Of a DNA stretch of 7,785 nt, positions 1 to 6,068 are shown one piece after another. Below the pieces are notes generated by a model. That model was not told the DNA's origin. It was given only the letters and a program-made list of their open reading frames with translations, and made no database searches. The stretch lies in assembly GCA_021205485.1 (NCBI GenBank), contig JAJPXK010000095.1, positions 1 through 7,785 of the forward strand, given 5' to 3'. The stretch comes from Clostridia bacterium. GTDB taxonomy: Bacteria > Bacillota > Clostridia > Christensenellales > Borkfalkiaceae. Position 1 is the stretch's first letter; every line of letters begins with the position of its first letter. The position numbers and the translations under genes are program-made.

Positions 1-45
1 TTATAATAGTTTTAGCGTTTTTTACGATAAATCACAGCTATGTTA

Positions 46-94
46 CTATCGCTATTTTATCGCTTTCTATTTTTTTTCTTTCGCTTTCTATCGC
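46..94. repeat. AT-rich segment with short direct repeats, no gene
   Basis: TCGCTTTCTAT occurs at 60-70 and 81-91 (21 bp apart), with CTATCGC at 46-52 and 88-94 and an 8-T run at 70-77. The strand is strongly pyrimidine-biased. I see no open frame, hairpin terminator or convincing promoter in 1-100. It may be simple intergenic sequence beyond the operon end. Confidence 0.4.
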
Positions 95-100
95 ATTCTT

Positions 101-151
101 AAACATAAAAGACAACACGCCCGCAGCGGATGTTTCCGCCGCGGGTGTGTT
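101..151 (-). terminator. Rho-independent terminator of the rha operon
   Basis: Arms 114-130 and 135-151 form a 17-bp GC-rich stem (one mismatch, one wobble) closed by a 4-nt loop. On the minus strand it is followed within a few bases by TTTT (107-110) in a T-rich stretch. It lies about 30 nt after the fucO stop, marking the operon end. The plus-strand flank lacks a T-tract, so it serves leftward transcription. Confidence 0.85.
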
Positions 152-181
152 TAAGAAATAAGGAGGTTATATGATGAACTA

Positions 182-1330
182 TTAAAGTAAAGATTTATAG
201 AGTGCTATTATATCTTCCTTGGTGGGGTCTTTAGGGTTGCCGGGGCGGCAGGCGTCGTCCATTGCAGACTGCGCCAAAAAGTCTATATCTTCTTCCTTTA
301 CTATGCCCTTTAAATCCTGCGGTATGCCCACGTCTTTGGAAAGTTGAGCAACGGCATTGCAAGCCGCTTCTCTGTATTCGGCTGCCGTCATATTTTCGGT
401 GCCCTCAACGCCCATAGCCTTTGCTATGTCGCGGTACTTTTCGCCCGTGGCCTCGGCATTATAGCGCATTACCGTGGGCAGTAAAATTGCGTTTGCCACG
501 CCGTGCGGCGTATCGTAAACCGCGCCCAGCGCGTGCGCCATAGAGTGAACTATGCCAAGCCCGACATTGGAAAAGCCCATACCTGCGATATACTGACCGA
601 GCGCCATTCCTTCCCTGCCTTCCTTTTCGTTATTTACCGCGCCGCGGAGCGAACGGGAAATAATTTCGATAGCCTTTAAGTGGAACATATCGCTCATCTC
701 CCACGCGCCCTTGGTAATGTAGCCTTCAATAGCGTGAGTCAAGGCATCCATACCCGTTGCGGCGGTAAGCCCCTTGGGCATGGTTGACATCATCTCGCTG
801 TCAACAACTGCAACTACGGGAATATCGTGCACGTCCACACAGACGAACTTTCTCTTTTTCTCCACGTCGGTTATAACGTAGTTTATGGTAACTTCCGCCG
901 CGGTGCCCGCCGTGGTAGGTACTGCTATAATGGGAACGCAGGGCTTTTTGGTGGGTGCGACGCCTTCAAGCGAGCGAACGTCGGCAAATTCGGGGTTGTT
1001 TATTATAATGCCTATCGCCTTGGCGGTATCCATAGACGAGCCGCCGCCTATGGCTATGATATAGTCGGCTCCGCTTGCCTTGTATGCGGCAACGCCAGTC
1101 TGCACGTTTTCTATCGTGGGGTTGGCTTTAATATCCGAATACAGCGTGTAGCCGAGCTTTGCTCCGTCTAAAACGTCCAGCACCTTTTTGGTAACGCCGA
1201 ACTTTACGAGGTCGGGATCGGAGCATACAAACGCCTTGGTAAGTCCGCGCCTTTGCACTTCGCCCACAATCTCTTTAATGCAGCCCGCGCCGTGATAGCT
1301 TGTTTCGTTCAATATAATTCTGTTTGACAT
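182..1330 (-). CDS. fucO: Lactaldehyde reductase (iron-dependent 1,2-propanediol oxidoreductase)
   Basis: 382 residues, the same size as E. coli FucO and visibly similar end to end. It reduces L-lactaldehyde to L-1,2-propanediol with NADH, restoring redox balance during anaerobic rhamnose use. NRIILNET (3-10) matches the FucO N-terminus. D38 lies where Asp39 of the E. coli enzyme sets NAD(H) preference. IGGGSSMDTAKAIG (94-107) is the dinucleotide-binding loop, and NNPEFADVRSLEG (111-123) and PTTAGTAAEVTINYVITD (138-155) are group III iron-ADH blocks. The iron ligands D195, H199 (MDALTHAIEGY), H262 (GIVHSMAHALG) and H276 (TPHGVANAILLP) are all present. It is the last gene of the operon, 19 nt after mgsA and about 30 nt before the terminator. 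It could also reduce lactaldehyde or hydroxyacetone derived from methylglyoxal; that is inference. Confidence 0.96.
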   Translation of the reverse strand: MSNRIILNETSYHGAGCIKEIVGEVQRRGLTKAFVCSDPDLVKFGVTKKVLDVLDGAKLGYTLYSDIKANPTIENVQTGVAAYKASGADYIIAIGGGSSMDTAKAIGIIINNPEFADVRSLEGVAPTKKPCVPIIAVPTTAGTAAEVTINYVITDVEKKRKFVCVDVHDIPVVAVVDSEMMSTMPKGLTAATGMDALTHAIEGYITKGAWEMSDMFHLKAIEIISRSLRGAVNNEKEGREGMALGQYIAGMGFSNVGLGIVHSMAHALGAVYDTPHGVANAILLPTVMRYNAEATGEKYRDIAKAMGVEGTENMTAAEYREAACNAVAQLSKDVGIPQDLKGIVKEEDIDFLAQSAMDDACRPGNPKDPTKEDIIALYKSLL

Positions 1331-1339
1331 AACTTTATA

Positions 1340-1346
1340 CTCCTTT
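1340..1346 (-). promoter_or_regulatory. fucO ribosome binding site
   Basis: AAAGGAG lies 9 nt before the fucO ATG at 1330, in the 19-nt gap after mgsA. It confirms the start that aligns with MxNRxILNET of E. coli FucO. Confidence 0.75.
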
Positions 1347-1349
1347 AAA

Positions 1350-1730
1350 TTATTTTATTATGCAATCGGCTGTCGCCTGATTTGTGGCAATAGGCACATT
1401 GTATACAACGCATATCCGCAGCAGCGCCTTAATATCGGGGTCGTGCGGCTGCATCTGCAGGGGATCCCAAAAGAATATTACCGCGTCAATTTCGCCCTCG
1501 GCAACTTTTGCGCCTATCTGCTGGTCGCCGCCGTAGGGACCCGACAAAAAGCCTTTAACGTTGAGCCCCGTGGCTTCGGATATAAGTTTAGCCGTTGTGC
1601 CAGTGCCGCACAGGTTGTAGCCCTTTAATATTTCGCTGTTTGCCTTTGCCCACTCCACTATTTCAGGTTTTTTGTTGTCGTGGGCTATCAAGGCTATAGT
1701 CTTTTTTACCGTTTTGTTTTCAGTAATCAT
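1350..1730 (-). CDS. mgsA: Methylglyoxal synthase
   Basis: 126 residues. It converts dihydroxyacetone phosphate to methylglyoxal and phosphate, bypassing lower glycolysis. IALIAHDNKK (12-21) carries H17, D18 and K21, and GTGTT (42-46) is the phosphate-binding loop with T43, T45 and T46. GPYGGDQQIG (64-73) contains the catalytic base D69, and WDPLQMQPHDPDIKALLR (88-105) has H96 and D99. IATNQATAD (114-122) is the conserved last strand region. Two deviations stand out: A47 replaces the Gly that usually ends the TGTTG motif, and the protein ends right after ATADCIIK, lacking the 10-25-residue tail of Bacillus (137 aa) and E. coli (152 aa) enzymes. It starts in an ATGA overlap with rhaD and has no clear ribosome binding site, so its synthesis is probably coupled to the aldolase whose product it consumes. 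Confidence 0.93.
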   Translation of the reverse strand: MITENKTVKKTIALIAHDNKKPEIVEWAKANSEILKGYNLCGTGTTAKLISEATGLNVKGFLSGPYGGDQQIGAKVAEGEIDAVIFFWDPLQMQPHDPDIKALLRICVVYNVPIATNQATADCIIK

Positions 1731-2602
1731 TTTATATTAAGAAAATCTTTTCTGTAGTCTATTTTAAATAACTCTGCGAGTTTTACCATATCTTCGTCCG
1801 TTATGGTGTTTATGCGGGGTTTATTATATGTAAGCATATAAATCTGAGCCGCCTTTTCCACCGTTTCTATTAAACCGAAAGTCTCGTCCATAGTCTTGCC
1901 TGAGCCATATATGCCGTGCATTGCCCAGATAACAAGGCGGAAGTCGTACATCTTTTTTGCTGTAGCTTCGCCTATCTCGTTGGTGCCGCAGAGCATCCAG
2001 GGCAGTATTCCTACGCCGTCGGGGAAGACGACTATACACTCGGTGCACATTTCCCATAAGGTATGAGTGAATTTTTTCTCGTCCAGCTCGTGAACGTAAT
2101 TCATTGCCAGCGTGTTTGTAGGGTGGCTGTGCATTACCACCCTGTTTAAAGGGTCTACCGCAAGCCTTGCCATATGGCACATTAAATGCGCGGGCAGCTC
2201 GCTCGTAGGTCTGCCGCCGTCCTTATATCCCCATAAAAGCTCCACGCCGCCCTTTACAATACGGATGACGCCTAAATTTGTTTCGGGGTCCTTTTCCACG
2301 TTTTTAAAGTACTTGCCCGTACCCGTTACTATAAATATTTTACCGAGCAGGGGCGTTACGTCAAAGTCGGCTTCGTTTACGCCGCCAAGCAGTATGGTGC
2401 GGATAACGTTGTCTAAATCAAGGTATTCGGCGACTTCCTTTTCGTCCAAAAGATAGCTGATATTGCCGCCGTTGCGCTCGTCCCAGCCAAGGCGGTACAT
2501 ATTTGCCGTCGTCTCGCACATTTCCCTTACAAAAGGCGCAGTAAGAATATTTTTACGGGAAAGCTCCTTGCCTGCCTTTTTTAAATCATCCATAAAGCCC
2601 AT
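1727..2602 (-). CDS. rhaD: L-rhamnulose-1-phosphate aldolase (class II, zinc)
   Basis: 291 residues, slightly longer than the 274 of E. coli RhaD. It cleaves L-rhamnulose 1-phosphate into dihydroxyacetone phosphate and L-lactaldehyde. NGGNIS (44-49) is the family's N-terminal motif and TGTGKYFKN (93-101) the phosphate-site region. RPTSELPAHL (131-140) carries E135 at the catalytic Glu117 position, and VMHSHPTN (156-163) provides zinc ligands H158 and H160. LWEMCTEC (182-189) has E188 matching Glu171, FPDGVGILPW (193-202) is strongly conserved, and AMHGIYGSG (227-235) gives the third zinc ligand H229. DETFGLIETVEKAAQ (239-253) is the aldolase-specific helix. These features separate it from fuculose-phosphate aldolase and ribulose-phosphate epimerase relatives. 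It starts 1 nt after rhaA and its TGA stop overlaps the mgsA ATG (1727-1730). Confidence 0.96.
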   Translation of the reverse strand: MGFMDDLKKAGKELSRKNILTAPFVREMCETTANMYRLGWDERNGGNISYLLDEKEVAEYLDLDNVIRTILLGGVNEADFDVTPLLGKIFIVTGTGKYFKNVEKDPETNLGVIRIVKGGVELLWGYKDGGRPTSELPAHLMCHMARLAVDPLNRVVMHSHPTNTLAMNYVHELDEKKFTHTLWEMCTECIVVFPDGVGILPWMLCGTNEIGEATAKKMYDFRLVIWAMHGIYGSGKTMDETFGLIETVEKAAQIYMLTYNKPRINTITDEDMVKLAELFKIDYRKDFLNIK

Positions 2603-2603
2603 A

Positions 2604-3845
2604 TTATTTACGCTCCTTTAACACGTTATTTTCGTAATTTTGCACTTCGGCAAAGTAGTCTTCGGCTACATTTTGCCTTGTTAAATACTCCTGCCAGACG
2701 GCGCCTAAAGGCAACATTTTACACTCTTCCTGCATTGTCATAAGTTCGGTAAATTTCCCTTCGTTTTGCAGGGTTTTAAGCCGTTCGTTTGGCAATAGTA
2801 AGGCGTTAAGCAGCGCCTTTTGCATTGCACGGTAGCCCGTAACCCACGCCGATATTCTGTTGATGCTTGCGTCGAAGTAGTCCAGCCCTATAAGCACCTT
2901 TTCGGTGGCGTTATTTCTCACAATCTCTTTCGCTATCTCTTTGAGTTCGTCTTCGTAAAGCACGACGTGGTCGCTGTCCCAGCGAACGCCGCGCGTTACG
3001 TGCAGAGCTACCTTATCATAGAACGCCAGCATTGACGGGATTTTATCGCTTACCACTTCGGTAGGGTGATAGTGCCCGTTATCCAAAAGACAGCACAAAC
3101 CGTTTTTTGCAGCGTAGTTCATATAGAACTCGCTGTTGCCGACGGTGTAACTTTCAACGCCTATGCCGAAGACTTTGCTTTCTACGGCAATAACTACCTT
3201 TGACTTATCATAAGGGATGGAAAGTATTTCGTCCAGCGACTGTTTTAAGCGAAGACGGGGCGAAAGTCTGTCGGCGGGTACGTCCTTGTAGCCGTCGGGA
3301 ATCCATATATTCATAAGGCAGTGGCTGTTCATTTCCGTTGCGAGATATTCCGAGATTTTTATGCACGCCTTGCAGTGGTCTACCCAGAACTTGCGCACGG
3401 TCTCATCGGGGGAAGAAAGCGTTAAGCCGTCCTTTACCATACTATGCGAGAAGAAAGTAGGGTTGAAGTCTATGCCGTCCAGCCCCTGCTCCTTTGCAAA
3501 CTGCACCCAGGAAGCAAAGTGCTCGGGGCGGTAGGCGTTTCTATCCACCTTTTCGCCGTTTAATATGGCGTAACTCGCGTGTAAATTAAGGCGCTTTTTG
3601 CCTGGCATTAAACTGAAGGCTACGCTTAAGTCCGCCTTTAACTCTTCAAAATTCCTTGCCCTGCCTATATAGTTGCCCGTGGTCTGTATTCCGCCCGAAA
3701 GAGCGCCCGCTCCGTCAAGCCCTATAACGTCGTCGCCCTGCCAGCAATGAACAGATATAGGTATTTTCGCCAATTTTTCTATTGCCTGCTCGCTGTCCAC
3801 GCCTATCTCGGCGTAGTCTGCCTTTGCATATTCGTATTTAGTCAT
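2604..3845 (-). CDS. rhaA: L-rhamnose isomerase
   Basis: 413 residues, close to the 419 of E. coli RhaA and colinear along its length. It interconverts L-rhamnose and L-rhamnulose in the cytoplasm, the first catabolic step, using divalent metals in a TIM barrel. Recognisable stretches are HCWQGDDV (33-40), GGIQTTGNY (51-59), GKKRLNLHA (82-90), MNIWIPDG (178-185), VESKVFGIG (221-229), LDNGHYHPTEVVSDKI (254-269), RWDSDHVV (288-295) and GLDYFDASINRI (320-331). The family's metal and catalytic ligands are all present: E222, D255, H258, H282, D290, D292 and D322. A good ribosome binding site fixes the start. It follows the repeat block after rhaB and ends 1 nt before rhaD. Nothing in the protein suggests damage. 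Confidence 0.97.
   Translation of the reverse strand: MTKYEYAKADYAEIGVDSEQAIEKLAKIPISVHCWQGDDVIGLDGAGALSGGIQTTGNYIGRARNFEELKADLSVAFSLMPGKKRLNLHASYAILNGEKVDRNAYRPEHFASWVQFAKEQGLDGIDFNPTFFSHSMVKDGLTLSSPDETVRKFWVDHCKACIKISEYLATEMNSHCLMNIWIPDGYKDVPADRLSPRLRLKQSLDEILSIPYDKSKVVIAVESKVFGIGVESYTVGNSEFYMNYAAKNGLCCLLDNGHYHPTEVVSDKIPSMLAFYDKVALHVTRGVRWDSDHVVLYEDELKEIAKEIVRNNATEKVLIGLDYFDASINRISAWVTGYRAMQKALLNALLLPNERLKTLQNEGKFTELMTMQEECKMLPLGAVWQEYLTRQNVAEDYFAEVQNYENNVLKERK
2613..2619 (-). promoter_or_regulatory. rhaD ribosome binding site inside the end of rhaA
   Basis: AAAGGAG is embedded in the last codons of rhaA, 10 nt before the rhaD ATG at 2602. It supports M1 rather than the in-frame M4 as the start and ties rhaD translation closely to rhaA. 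Confidence 0.75.
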
Positions 3846-3849
3846 ATTG

Positions 3850-3857
3850 CCACCTTT
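3850..3857 (-). promoter_or_regulatory. rhaA ribosome binding site
   Basis: AAAGGTGG lies 4 nt before the rhaA ATG (3843-3845). It gives rhaA independent translation initiation after the repeat block, unlike the coupled genes elsewhere in the operon. Confidence 0.7.
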
Positions 3858-3908
3858 ATTTGAAACATATTATTTTTAGATATTTGTGTGCCACCGTAAT
3901 GTGCTGTC

Positions 3909-3949
3909 CGCGGGTTCCCGCGAGATCCTTCGCTTACGCTCAGGATGAC
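3909..3949. repeat. Second intergenic palindromic repeat (CCTGAGCG...GAAGGATC type)
   Basis: A perfect 14-nt palindrome CGCGGGTTCCCGCG (3909-3922) abuts a segment (3923-3949) whose minus strand reads CATCCTGAGCG, four bases, then CGAAGGATC, with ATCCT/AGGAT as closing pairs. This resembles a widespread bacterial intergenic repeat that often yields spurious peptides such as VILSVSEGS when translated. It sits about 30 bp from the larger element at 3978-4108, so the rhaB-rhaA gap is a composite of two repeat families. No T-tract follows on the minus strand, so it does not look like a terminator. Confidence 0.65.
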
Positions 3950-3977
3950 GTACTTTGCCGCCGTTTTACTCTCCCTT

Positions 3978-4108
3978 GGCTTCCCCTTGAGGGGAAGCTG
4001 TCCGTGTAAACGGACTGATGAGGTGGAAAATAGTAGAAACACCTCATCCGACGGCTTTCGCCGCCACCTTCTACTGTGGATGCTTCGCTACCCTGAAGGG
4101 GAAGGCTA
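3978..4108. repeat. MITE-like palindromic repeat element with terminal and internal inverted repeats
   Basis: The ends 3978-3993 (GGCTTCCCCTTGAGGG) and 4091-4106 (CCCTGAAGGGGAAGGC) are inverted repeats matching at 14 of 16 positions. Inside are a perfect 9-bp inverted repeat, GATGAGGTG (4017-4025) with CACCTCATC (4040-4048), and smaller hairpins: CTTCCCC/GGGGAAG (3980-3997), GTCCGT/ACGGAC (4000-4015) and GACGGC/GCCGCC (4050-4065, one wobble or mismatch). The modular palindrome with arms of this sequence is a non-coding repeat type I recognise from many gut Clostridia genomes. It has no transposase and would need one in trans. TA dinucleotides near both outer ends (3967-3968 and 4107-4110) could be a target duplication, but this is tentative. 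The right arm seems interrupted by about 20 extra bases (4070-4090) that spoil its own hairpin. It supplies the rhaB stop codon. Confidence 0.75.
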
Positions 4109-5410
4109 TACTGCGGTATTATCCATTTGAATTTTCAAATTCCCTATTGCCGTTGCCTCGATTGGTAAAGCAACTACTTTTATGTTGCATATTTGTTCTG
4201 TAAGTTCGTTAAGATAAGTGTTTTTCGCGCCGCCGCCGACTATGTAGAGCTTGTCAAAAGTTTTGCCCGTGTTGGCGGATAGTTCCCGTAAAGCCTTTTT
4301 ATAGCTTTGCGCAAGGCTTAAAAACGCGCATTTGAAGTAATCGCCTATGCTCCGCGGCTTATCTTCAAAGCAGCTGTCGAAAGCCGCTTTCATACTTTCC
4401 GGCGAGAGAAATTTGCTGTCGTTTACGTCGGCAGATTGCTTAAAATCGCTTTCACGCGCAGCATTTATTATCTCGTCGAAGGGCATATCGGGGCAAAGCT
4501 CCGCCTTTAAATTGTTGACAACCCACATACCCATAATGTTCTTTTGGTAACGGGTATAGCCCACGCCGCCTTCGTTTGAATAATTTGCCCTGCGGCTGTT
4601 TTCGTCCGCAATAGCCTTTGGAACCTTTAAACCCAAAAGCGACCACGTACCCGACGATATATAGGGATTGTCGCCTTCAATAGGGATACCCTCTACCGCG
4701 CTTGCCGTGTCGTGGCTGGCGCAGAGCATAACTTTACAATTACCCCCGCAATATGCCTGAATTAACGGGGTCAGTTCCCCTACTACCGTACCCGTTTTTG
4801 TAAGCGGCGTGAACAGTCTTTCGGGCAAGCCAAGCCTTTTTATTATGTCTTTGTCGTACTCTCCCGTTACAGCGTTTACCAAACCCGTGGTAGTTGCGTT
4901 TGTGTACTCGTGCGACCTAACGCCCGTAAGTTTATATGTCAAGTATTCAGGCAACATTAAAAAGTCGGTCGCGTTATCAAGTCTGCCGCTTATCTTATCA
5001 TCGTAAAGCTGATAAATGGTATTAAAAGGCTGAAACTGTATGCCCGTTTTTGAATACAACTCTTCAAAATGAATAATGCTATGAACGCCGCCCATAACCA
5101 TTTCGGTGCGGTTATCTCTGTAGGAATAGCAGGGCGTAATTTCCTTATCGCCGTTTAATAAAACGTAGTCAACGCCCCATGTGTCTATGGCGAGAGATAC
5201 AATATTTTTGTACTTTTCAAAGGCAGCCTTTATACCGTTTAAAACGCTGTTATAAAGCCCGTCTATATTCCAGACGAGATGGCCGTCTGTTTTACTTACG
5301 CCGTTCTTAAAGCGGTAAACTTCTTCAGTTTTAATTTCGCCGCCGTCTTCCCAGCCGACGATATGTCTGCCGCTGGACGCGCCGATGTCTATTGCCAAAT
5401 AATATTTCAT
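4106..5410 (-). CDS. rhaB: Rhamnulokinase, C-terminus cut short by a repeat element
   Basis: 434 residues; ATP-dependent phosphorylation of L-rhamnulose to L-rhamnulose 1-phosphate, the second cytoplasmic step of rhamnose breakdown. FGGY-kinase fold: DIGASSGR (8-15) is the N-terminal phosphate-binding loop, SHDTASAV (232-239) carries the catalytic base D234, SSGTWSLLG (252-260) and IVGGGAKN (390-397) are nucleotide-binding elements of the C-terminal domain, and EATAIGNL (418-425) is the conserved helix start. It begins in an ATGA overlap with pgmB without a good ribosome binding site, implying translational coupling. Homology runs through GNLKIQM (423-429), then the frame reads D-N-T-A-V and stops at a TAG (4106-4108) at the terminal end of a repeat element. 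Typical family members continue about 40-55 residues further (the E. coli enzyme is 489 residues). Catalytic residues are intact, so it may still be active; stability could be affected. Identification is secure; the truncation is inferred from recalled family lengths. Confidence 0.93.
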   Translation of the reverse strand: MKYYLAIDIGASSGRHIVGWEDGGEIKTEEVYRFKNGVSKTDGHLVWNIDGLYNSVLNGIKAAFEKYKNIVSLAIDTWGVDYVLLNGDKEITPCYSYRDNRTEMVMGGVHSIIHFEELYSKTGIQFQPFNTIYQLYDDKISGRLDNATDFLMLPEYLTYKLTGVRSHEYTNATTTGLVNAVTGEYDKDIIKRLGLPERLFTPLTKTGTVVGELTPLIQAYCGGNCKVMLCASHDTASAVEGIPIEGDNPYISSGTWSLLGLKVPKAIADENSRRANYSNEGGVGYTRYQKNIMGMWVVNNLKAELCPDMPFDEIINAARESDFKQSADVNDSKFLSPESMKAAFDSCFEDKPRSIGDYFKCAFLSLAQSYKKALRELSANTGKTFDKLYIVGGGAKNTYLNELTEQICNIKVVALPIEATAIGNLKIQMDNTAV

Positions 5411-6054
5411 ACGTATTTTAGTAAATCGGAAAGCAAGTTGAGGGAAATATCGGTTAAATTATATTTGCTTGCGCCGCCTATTCCCGCCGCAGTAAAACCG
5501 CCGTTTTTTGCAGCCTGTATTCCCGCCTCGGCGTCTTCTACAACAATGCACTGTTCGCTTTTAAGGCAAAGATATTCTGCCGCTTTTAAAAATACTTCGG
5601 GGTCGGGCTTGGATTTACTTATATTATTGCCGTCAGAGATGGCGTCGAAGTAGTTTTCAAGCCCTATCTGATTTAAAATAAAGCGCGCGTTTTTGCTTGA
5701 CGAACCTATCGCAAGTTTCAGCCCATTTTGTCTTAACGCGGCAAGGGTACTTTTAACGTCAGCGCTTACGTCGGCAGGCGTCAACGTCTTTAAAAGTTCT
5801 CTGTAGGTGTCGTTTTTCTCGTCGGCTAAAAGTTGTTTTTCTGTATCGGAGAAAGCCGCGTCCGAACGTTCCAAAATAATATCAAGGCTTGCCATACGGC
5901 TTACACCGCGCAGCCTTTCATTTATGGTGCGGTCGAAATAAACGCCAATTTTATCTGCAAGTTGTTTCCATGCGAGATAGTGAAACTCGTCGGTGTGCAC
6001 TATAACGCCGTCAAGATCGAAAATTACGCCTTTAATTATATCACGATTTTCCAT
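5407..6054 (-). CDS. pgmB: Beta-phosphoglucomutase-type HAD-superfamily enzyme
   Basis: 215 residues, close to the usual 215-225 of the family. Beta-phosphoglucomutase interconverts beta-glucose 1-phosphate and glucose 6-phosphate in the cytoplasm. FDLDGVI (12-18) gives the phosphorylated nucleophile D13 and acid/base D15. T21 and H25 (TDEFHYLAW) match the conserved cap/hinge residues. LRGVSR (48-53) is the diagnostic cap motif, with R49 at the position that is Lys in the Lactococcus enzyme. GSSSKN (117-122) is HAD motif II, K149 (SKSKPDPE) motif III and VEDAEAGIQA (172-181) motif IV with E173/D174. The cap-domain match favours beta-PGM over a generic HAD phosphatase. The start is 14 nt after the GH78-like stop, and the TGA stop overlaps the rhaB ATG (5407-5410). 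No beta-glucose-1-phosphate-producing phosphorylase is visible, so its substrate here is unclear. Confidence 0.82.
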   Translation of the reverse strand: MENRDIIKGVIFDLDGVIVHTDEFHYLAWKQLADKIGVYFDRTINERLRGVSRMASLDIILERSDAAFSDTEKQLLADEKNDTYRELLKTLTPADVSADVKSTLAALRQNGLKLAIGSSSKNARFILNQIGLENYFDAISDGNNISKSKPDPEVFLKAAEYLCLKSEQCIVVEDAEAGIQAAKNGGFTAAGIGGASKYNLTDISLNLLSDLLKYV

Positions 6055-6062
6055 ATTATCTA

Positions 6063-6068
6063 CCCTTT
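6063..6068 (-). promoter_or_regulatory. Ribosome binding site deciding the pgmB start
   Basis: AAAGGG lies 8 nt before the ATG at 6054. It supports that start over an in-frame ATG at 6135, which would overlap the end of the GH78-like gene by 67 nt and add 27 residues absent from the family. Confidence 0.7.

Noticed and set aside
827..1171. 114-residue plus-strand open frame
   Set aside because: It is antisense to fucO, whose full-length homology is unambiguous.
1824..2456. Open frames of 114-118 residues on both strands within rhaD
   Set aside because: They overlap conserved rhaD sequence in other frames and are composition shadows.
3860..3900. Possible -10 box (TAATAT) upstream of rhaA
   Set aside because: No acceptable -35 hexamer at 16-19 bp spacing on the minus strand; AT-rich leader sequence is enough to explain it.
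3842..4042. 66-residue minus-strand open frame containing VILSVSEGS
   Set aside because: It is a translation of the two palindromic repeats, has no ribosome binding site at its start, and overlaps the rhaA leader; such peptides are a known artefact of this repeat type.
3978..4065. Intra-operon terminator
   Set aside because: The hairpins are stable but none is followed by a T-tract on the minus strand.
3945..4203. Plus-strand open frames of 61 residues across the repeat block
   Set aside because: They arise from the repeat arms and the opposite strand of rhaB, with no initiation signal or recognisable domain.
5279..5653. 124-residue plus-strand open frame
   Set aside because: It lies opposite the well-supported rhaB and pgmB genes and shows no recognisable family.
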